From Methanomethylovorans sp. PtaU1.Bin073 (lineage in GTDB: Archaea; Halobacteriota; Methanosarcinia; Methanosarcinales; Methanosarcinaceae), in NCBI GenBank assembly GCA_002067265.1, contig MVQW01000269.1, positions 1 through 62,501 on the forward strand: DNA of 62,501 nt, written 5' to 3'. The position numbers were made by a program, and so were the translations under genes. Under the pieces are notes generated by a model. It saw only the letters and a list, made by a program, of their open reading frames with translations. It was not told the DNA's origin and made no database searches. Positions 58,220 through 62,501 of this stretch are shown piece after piece. Numbering within the stretch: the stretch's first letter is position 1; each line of letters begins with the position of its first letter.

Positions 58220-58918
58220 TCACTCACCCCTGTACTCCATGGAACCATCAAGGCTGCGCAGTACACCCATGTGGTGTTTGCGTGCCACTCTCATCTCACC
58301 GGTACACAAAGAACAAATTGCAAGAGGGGGATTATATCGTAATTTCATCCCGATCCCTGTATCAGGAGAAGCACGTATCAGTTCAGCAAGTTCAAAAGAG
58401 CCTTTACCTGTAAGGCCATTGGCCTCCACAATACTGCATCCGGGATTCACATCCAGGACCCTTTCCCTGAACACTTCCCGCTCTGCCTGGGAAACCACGT
58501 CTCCCTTTGTCATGACCACCACATCTGCAGTAGTGAGCAGCGGGCCGACCTTAAGAGGGGTGTTCGGTCCGGTGGTCACATCAATGACACAAACAGCAAG
58601 GCAGTCATCCGGATAGGGAGCACATCGCAGGCAAAGGCCCGCAGTTTCGTTGAGGAGCATGTCAGAACCCTGGGATGCTGCCCATCTCAGCATTTCTTCT
58701 GTGTTGTAGATCGTAAAATGGTCAGGACACATGTCCTTGGCAAGTCCCACCTGTACAGGTATCCCAAGCTTCTGGAACCTCTGGTCATCATCTGTCCACA
58801 GACAGTCGATCTTGACCACTGCAGGGGAATTTCTCAGGGATACAAGAGCTTTGATCGTGTGAAGCAATACAGAAGTTTTTCCTGACCCTGGAGTGCCTGC
58901 AATTACAACAAGTTTCAT
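58220..58918 (-). CDS. G3E-like GTPase of unknown function in the CoM operon
   Basis: 232 residues. Walker [10 protein letters not shown] at 8-16, a Walker B-like NETAG near 93, and TKGD near 138 as a specificity loop fit the HypB/CobW (SIMIBI) class. Cys clusters [11 protein letters not shown] (about 98-108) and [15 protein letters not shown] near 205 suggest metal or Fe-S binding. HypB and CobW proteins load metals into enzymes. Overlaps the ABC ATPase gene by 4 bp (ATGA). Confidence 0.75.
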   Translation of the reverse strand: MKLVVIAGTPGSGKTSVLLHTIKALVSLRNSPAVVKIDCLWTDDDQRFQKLGIPVQVGLAKDMCPDHFTIYNTEEMLRWAASQGSDMLLNETAGLCLRCAPYPDDCLAVCVIDVTTGPNTPLKVGPLLTTADVVVMTKGDVVSQAEREVFRERVLDVNPGCSIVEANGLTGKGSFELAELIRASPDTGIGMKLRYNPPLAICSLCTGEMRVARKHHMGVLRSLDGSMEYRGE

Positions 58919-59679
58919 ACCGTACCCTCAACAAGGTCGCCCCTGCGGATGGTTTCTCTGAGGGAGAGCAGCCAGTTATCCACTTCAGCTATCTTGCAAC
59001 AGACCTGTTGTTCCTGTGAGCTTGTAGTAATAACATCCACCATACCGCCGTTTTTCATCACTATCCTGCGGGTGGCCATGAGTGCCAGTACAGGATCGTG
59101 GGTCACAACTACCACTATCTTGCCCTCACATGCAAGCAGTTCCAGAGCTTCCTGCTTTCTGATACCTGCATTTTCTATCTCATCGATGAGCACCACAGGC
59201 GAATCACTGATCACTGCAATGTCAGCTGTCATGAGAGAACGTGACTGTCCGCCGCTAAGTGCTGTAAGATGGTGATGCAGGGCTATGGGTTCTCCGGTGA
59301 GGGTATTGGCAAGTTCCAGAACACGGTGCACAAGTCCTGGTCCCTTCCCTCTGCTTCTGGCATGCATTATAAGGAAATCCTCCACGGTCATATCTGCCAG
59401 AAAGTGCATTTTCTGAGAGAGCTGAGCCACCAGTTTAAGCCGTGGGTCCACTCTGATCGAAGTGTCCGGTACTTCACCGTTAATAAGTATATGCCTGCCT
59501 GAAGAAGTATCCCCCCTGGCAAGCTGCTCGATATCATCGATAAGCGTGCTTTTTCCCGAGCCAGTGGGGCCAACTATGCCGATGATCTCACCTTTGTTCA
59601 CTTCTATCCTGTCAATGGACTCTGGAATTCCTTCCTTGTTGACACCACCCAGAATGGTAAGCGTTATTACATCCCTCAT
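58915..59679 (-). CDS. ABC-type ATPase without a membrane partner
   Basis: 254 residues from ATG 59679, 4 bp after the cysteate synthase TAG. Walker [10 protein letters not shown] near 36-44, signature LSGGQSR near 142, Walker [12 protein letters not shown], and a His switch VVTHDPV. No permease is adjacent, so this is a soluble ABC protein. AtwA, which activates methyl-CoM reductase, is a distant parallel. The role here is unknown. Confidence 0.75.
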   Translation of the reverse strand: MRDVITLTILGGVNKEGIPESIDRIEVNKGEIIGIVGPTGSGKSTLIDDIEQLARGDTSSGRHILINGEVPDTSIRVDPRLKLVAQLSQKMHFLADMTVEDFLIMHARSRGKGPGLVHRVLELANTLTGEPIALHHHLTALSGGQSRSLMTADIAVISDSPVVLIDEIENAGIRKQEALELLACEGKIVVVVTHDPVLALMATRRIVMKNGGMVDVITTSSQEQQVCCKIAEVDNWLLSLRETIRRGDLVEGTV

Positions 59680-59683
59680 ATTC

Positions 59684-60946
59684 CTACCTCTTAAACTTCT
59701 CTGCAACTTTTTCTACGATCTTCGACTCTGCTTCCGGATCATGGGCAGAGACCCTCATATCAGGCGTAATAGAGATCAGGTTGTGATCCCTGTGCAATCT
59801 TTGCATTCCTCCGCCTGTGATATTAAGAACGATACTGTCATTATGGCCGATATTTCCATTTTTAACAGCTTCCATAAGGGCGGCAACTGCGACTGCAGCA
59901 GCCGGATTTATATCAATGCCTTCCAGTTCTTCGAACAATTGATGTGCATAAGCTGCAGCAGCATTGTCGATGCCATACATCCTGCCGCCGGTGGCTTTCA
60001 GGGCATCCCGTACACCTCCATTTACCGAAAATGGAGGTTTCCTGTTGAAAAGCACATCATCATACATGTCCCTGGGACACTTTTCATGTAGTACCTCTTT
60101 AGTTACAGCACCGCCTGAACACATACTGATCAGAGGAGCACATGGCAGGTTCTGTGCAAGGTGTAATTGTGGCAATGCATTTCCAAAACGTCCGTCATGA
60201 ATAAGTCTAATGGATGCTTCCCAGGCGGAAATACCACCAGTTCCGCTCCCAACGGCCTGGAAATAGTGTATAGGCAGCGTTCTCATAGCAAGCACGGCAT
60301 CAAGCATCACTGTACCCATGCCATCCCTGCGTGCAATGTTCTTTGCTCCCCCTTCACTTACAAATCCCTCTCTTACCGATACTTTATTGGCAAGCTCGAT
60401 GGCATTATAATAATCACCTTCGACAGTTACCAGGCATATTGAAGAAGTATCATCCTGAAGTGTCCAGAGCCGATGAGCACTGTTCTGCGGAACGAGAAGC
60501 AGCAATGGCTGTCCTGTTATACAGCATACATGTGCAAAGGCACGGGCTGTGTTCCCTGCTGAAGCGACGACCATTATCCTTTTGTCCAGTCCTTCCAGCA
60601 ATCTCTGCATGGTCGGGAAAGCTTCCAGGTCCTTGAAAGTGCAGGTCATCATGGAAGCATGCTTTTCAGGCCAGTATCCATTAAAAGCTATATATAGGTT
60701 CGAAAGACCCATTTCCTTTGCAAAGGCCTCACTTTTATATGTTATTGTTTTGCCCGAACCTTCAGGGATAATGCCATTTACAGGCAGCCAGTCATAGAAT
60801 TTCCATATCCCTGGCAGATCTTTGAGGACTATCTGTGATGTCTTGTAAGAAGTGTGTAATAGTGAATCATGTCCTTTGCTGCATGTCAAGGACATCGGGT
60901 CTTGCGCCTCTTTGCAGATGGGGCAAATAACGGAATACTTATGCAT
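59684..60946 (-). CDS. Cysteate synthase
   Basis: 420 residues. An N-terminal zinc-like knuckle ([10 protein letters not shown]...C) is followed by a threonine-synthase-like PLP fold. [10 protein letters not shown] near 105 holds the likely PLP Lys; [10 protein letters not shown] near 128 contacts the cofactor phosphate. It converts phosphoserine and sulfite to cysteate, the first committed step to coenzyme M in Methanosarcina-type methanogens. A second threonine synthase is possible but the neighbours comD and comE favour cysteate synthase. Confidence 0.88.
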   Translation of the reverse strand: MHKYSVICPICKEAQDPMSLTCSKGHDSLLHTSYKTSQIVLKDLPGIWKFYDWLPVNGIIPEGSGKTITYKSEAFAKEMGLSNLYIAFNGYWPEKHASMMTCTFKDLEAFPTMQRLLEGLDKRIMVVASAGNTARAFAHVCCITGQPLLLLVPQNSAHRLWTLQDDTSSICLVTVEGDYYNAIELANKVSVREGFVSEGGAKNIARRDGMGTVMLDAVLAMRTLPIHYFQAVGSGTGGISAWEASIRLIHDGRFGNALPQLHLAQNLPCAPLISMCSGGAVTKEVLHEKCPRDMYDDVLFNRKPPFSVNGGVRDALKATGGRMYGIDNAAAAYAHQLFEELEGIDINPAAAVAVAALMEAVKNGNIGHNDSIVLNITGGGMQRLHRDHNLISITPDMRVSAHDPEAESKIVEKVAEKFKR

Positions 60947-61078
60947 AAGGCCAAGTTGATAATACCTGATAAATAGATTTCCTTAAATCGGACTATATTT
61001 GCCTTATTCGGATAGAGTACATTTAAATCATATCCTGTAAAGGATACAATATGTATCCGAAAAGATCCCTAGCAGAAT

Positions 61079-62404
61079 TCAACAAAGGCTCAGGATCTTT
61101 GAAAATAAATATTTTACCGCTATTTCAGAATCTGCCATTAGAGGATATGAATTCCATGTATCTATAAAAGTTGCACAGAGCTGCATACAAATCTCATCGA
61201 ATTCCTTCTGGTCTTTTCCTTTCAATGCTGCTGCAAGAGCCTCATAAAAGAGCTTGAAATCATTCTTATCTGCAACATTTGCGTGCATCTCGGCAAGAAC
61301 ATTGCTATCATAGACGTGAGAATTAAGTCTTTCGGCCAAATAGGCCAGTGACTCATCCAGTATACTGAAAAGGCTGAAGTATTCATTAAGTGCATAAAGG
61401 TTCTCTTGCATCCGGGCCATCTCCGGCAGATCAATAAGCAACGCACGAAGAGCATCCATGCCCGCCTCTATGATGGCTTTACGGACCTCCTGGTCCTTTC
61501 CCAAAAAGGACAGCGACCTTTCATCTTCAGTAATAGATAAAAGCACTGCATCGATCAGTTCCAGGTATAAGGATGCCAGTTCCTCAGGCTGCATGTAATT
61601 ACCCTGCAGGAAATACCAGTTCCTGATCACAGGTAAGAAGTATCTCTCATGGTTGAGGAAATGGGTGAACTCATGCTGCGCATAGGAACAGAGGTCATCC
61701 CAGCTATCCTTTCCCATAAGCACAAGTCGAATGCTCTTATGTGAATCATAATAGAGTCCATCGGCAGGACAAAGCCTGTCAAAGTCCTCAGATGCGTGCG
61801 ATCTGAAGGAATCGAACCTTTGCAGTCCTTCAAGCAACATCATCTCATCTTCCGTGCATCTGTCATTAAGTTTCTTCAGGATAAGATCGCCCATCAGAAG
61901 TGGTCTCAGTTCTCCAATGCAGGAAATATCCTGCTGTAACTGAAGGAGCTTATCTTTGTTCATCACATGCTCATCCTCTGCAAGCCTCTGTACTTCAAGC
62001 CGGACCTGTAGCAGAAAATCTTCATTGGTCCATCTTCGATATTGTGCTAAAAGGTCCGATATCATTTCATCCAGAAGCATAGCAACCTCTGAGTTAAGAA
62101 CACCGAAGGTTGCAGCCCGTTCAATTAATATGGGTCGCATCTTTGCATCATGAAGCTGCAACTGTTCCCTGAAATCCAGTTCATTTCTCTGCACGAGCAT
62201 ATATTCACGATATTCGGGAGCATTATATGTGAAGGGCGTGGCATTACAAAAAAAAACAGCTGTTCTGTTAAGTGCAGAACCTATGGCGCAAATAGTGCGC
62301 CGACATAAAGAAACCTTCTTCCGCTGTGCATCGGCTTTTGGAACATGAGCCGTTTTGCGGCCCGTCCCAAAGAGCCTCTGCAGCATGCTCAACCGAATGA
62401 TCAC
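61079..62404 (-). CDS. Large hypothetical protein
   Basis: 441 residues, mostly helical and acidic. QHEFTHFLNHERYFLP near 250 has an HEFTH pattern resembling the zinc-binding HExxH of metalloproteases, although no other metallopeptidase motif is clear. No membrane segment. The N-terminal 50 residues are basic. Alternative starts (M7, M69) are possible. Divergent from no gene; the partial gene upstream ends 45 bp away. Confidence 0.55.
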   Translation of the reverse strand: MIIRLSMLQRLFGTGRKTAHVPKADAQRKKVSLCRRTICAIGSALNRTAVFFCNATPFTYNAPEYREYMLVQRNELDFREQLQLHDAKMRPILIERAATFGVLNSEVAMLLDEMISDLLAQYRRWTNEDFLLQVRLEVQRLAEDEHVMNKDKLLQLQQDISCIGELRPLLMGDLILKKLNDRCTEDEMMLLEGLQRFDSFRSHASEDFDRLCPADGLYYDSHKSIRLVLMGKDSWDDLCSYAQHEFTHFLNHERYFLPVIRNWYFLQGNYMQPEELASLYLELIDAVLLSITEDERSLSFLGKDQEVRKAIIEAGMDALRALLIDLPEMARMQENLYALNEYFSLFSILDESLAYLAERLNSHVYDSNVLAEMHANVADKNDFKLFYEALAAALKGKDQKEFDEICMQLCATFIDTWNSYPLMADSEIAVKYLFSKILSLC

Positions 62405-62449
62405 CTTCCGTACTAAAGTGAAGTATTGGTAGCGGATAATATGTAAAAC

Positions 62450-62501
62450 TCAATTCTTGGTTTTCTTTTTTTCCAGTATTTTCCTGAACGCTTCACTGCC
62501 T
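62450..62501 (-). CDS. C-terminal end of a gene running off the window
   Basis: 17 codons ending TGA: the tail GSEAFRKILEKKKTKN, Lys-rich. The rest lies beyond the window. Confidence 0.45.
   Translation of the reverse strand, partial: GSEAFRKILEKKKTKN

Overview
The window is chromosomal DNA from a methanogenic archaeon, most likely of the family Methanosarcinaceae. Evidence: an NMD3-TFE-proteasome-aCPSF1 housekeeping stretch, a K+-independent-type membrane pyrophosphatase, archaeal split class I fumarase, a CooC-type ATPase, and a coenzyme M pathway using cysteate synthase plus sulfopyruvate decarboxylase, which is the Methanosarcina-type route. The genus cannot be fixed by eye.

Layout. 1-16.2 kb is core: NMD3, ATP-grasp enzyme, TFE, HD protein, proteasome beta, aCPSF1/FttA, HAD phosphatase, FtsZ, a DHPS-like protein, HppA and a tRNA 2-thiolation PP-loop protein. 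From about 16.52 to 29.89 kb lies a 13.4-kb AT-rich integrated element. It carries a tyrosine recombinase at its left end and splits a TctA/DUF112-type membrane protein gene. Removing the element across the shared TCCACGA restores one reading frame. The element carries a small-ORF/replication-helicase operon, an inverted array of TTAGT/ACTAA repeats at the end of the helicase gene, regulators, a membrane protein coupled to an NAD-dependent epimerase, a membrane transglutaminase-like protein, a TIR-domain protein and an AbrB-type protein.

From 29.9 to 37.1 kb the core resumes: the second half of the split gene, CooC, a cation efflux protein, chorismate synthase, two copies of a MITE-like repeat, a Fur-peroxiredoxin-ferritin oxidative stress operon, and exonuclease III. 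An AT-rich island (37.2-40.0 kb) holds an orphan AbrB protein, a decayed region and a restriction-modification set (zinc ribbon, N4/N6 methyltransferase, convergent endonuclease). From 40.1 to 53.2 kb come a LOG-like protein, Tsr3, a type IV pilus-like assembly operon (MinD, ATPase, two TadC/GspF membrane proteins), fumarase, tRNA-Leu(CAA), a multi-PAS histidine kinase, a site-2 protease, a TauE/SafE permease and tRNA-Arg(UCG) with a 16-nt bulge-helix-bulge intron. A chemoreceptor gene is interrupted by an ochre stop.

The last region, 55.6-62.5 kb, is on the minus strand. Its core is a tightly packed operon: cysteate synthase, ABC ATPase, G3E-like GTPase, Fe-S protein, comD, comE. The three middle proteins have no function I can assign. 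They sit between the first and third committed steps of coenzyme M synthesis, so they are the best candidates in the window for an undescribed system, for example sulfur or metallocofactor delivery for the late CoM steps.
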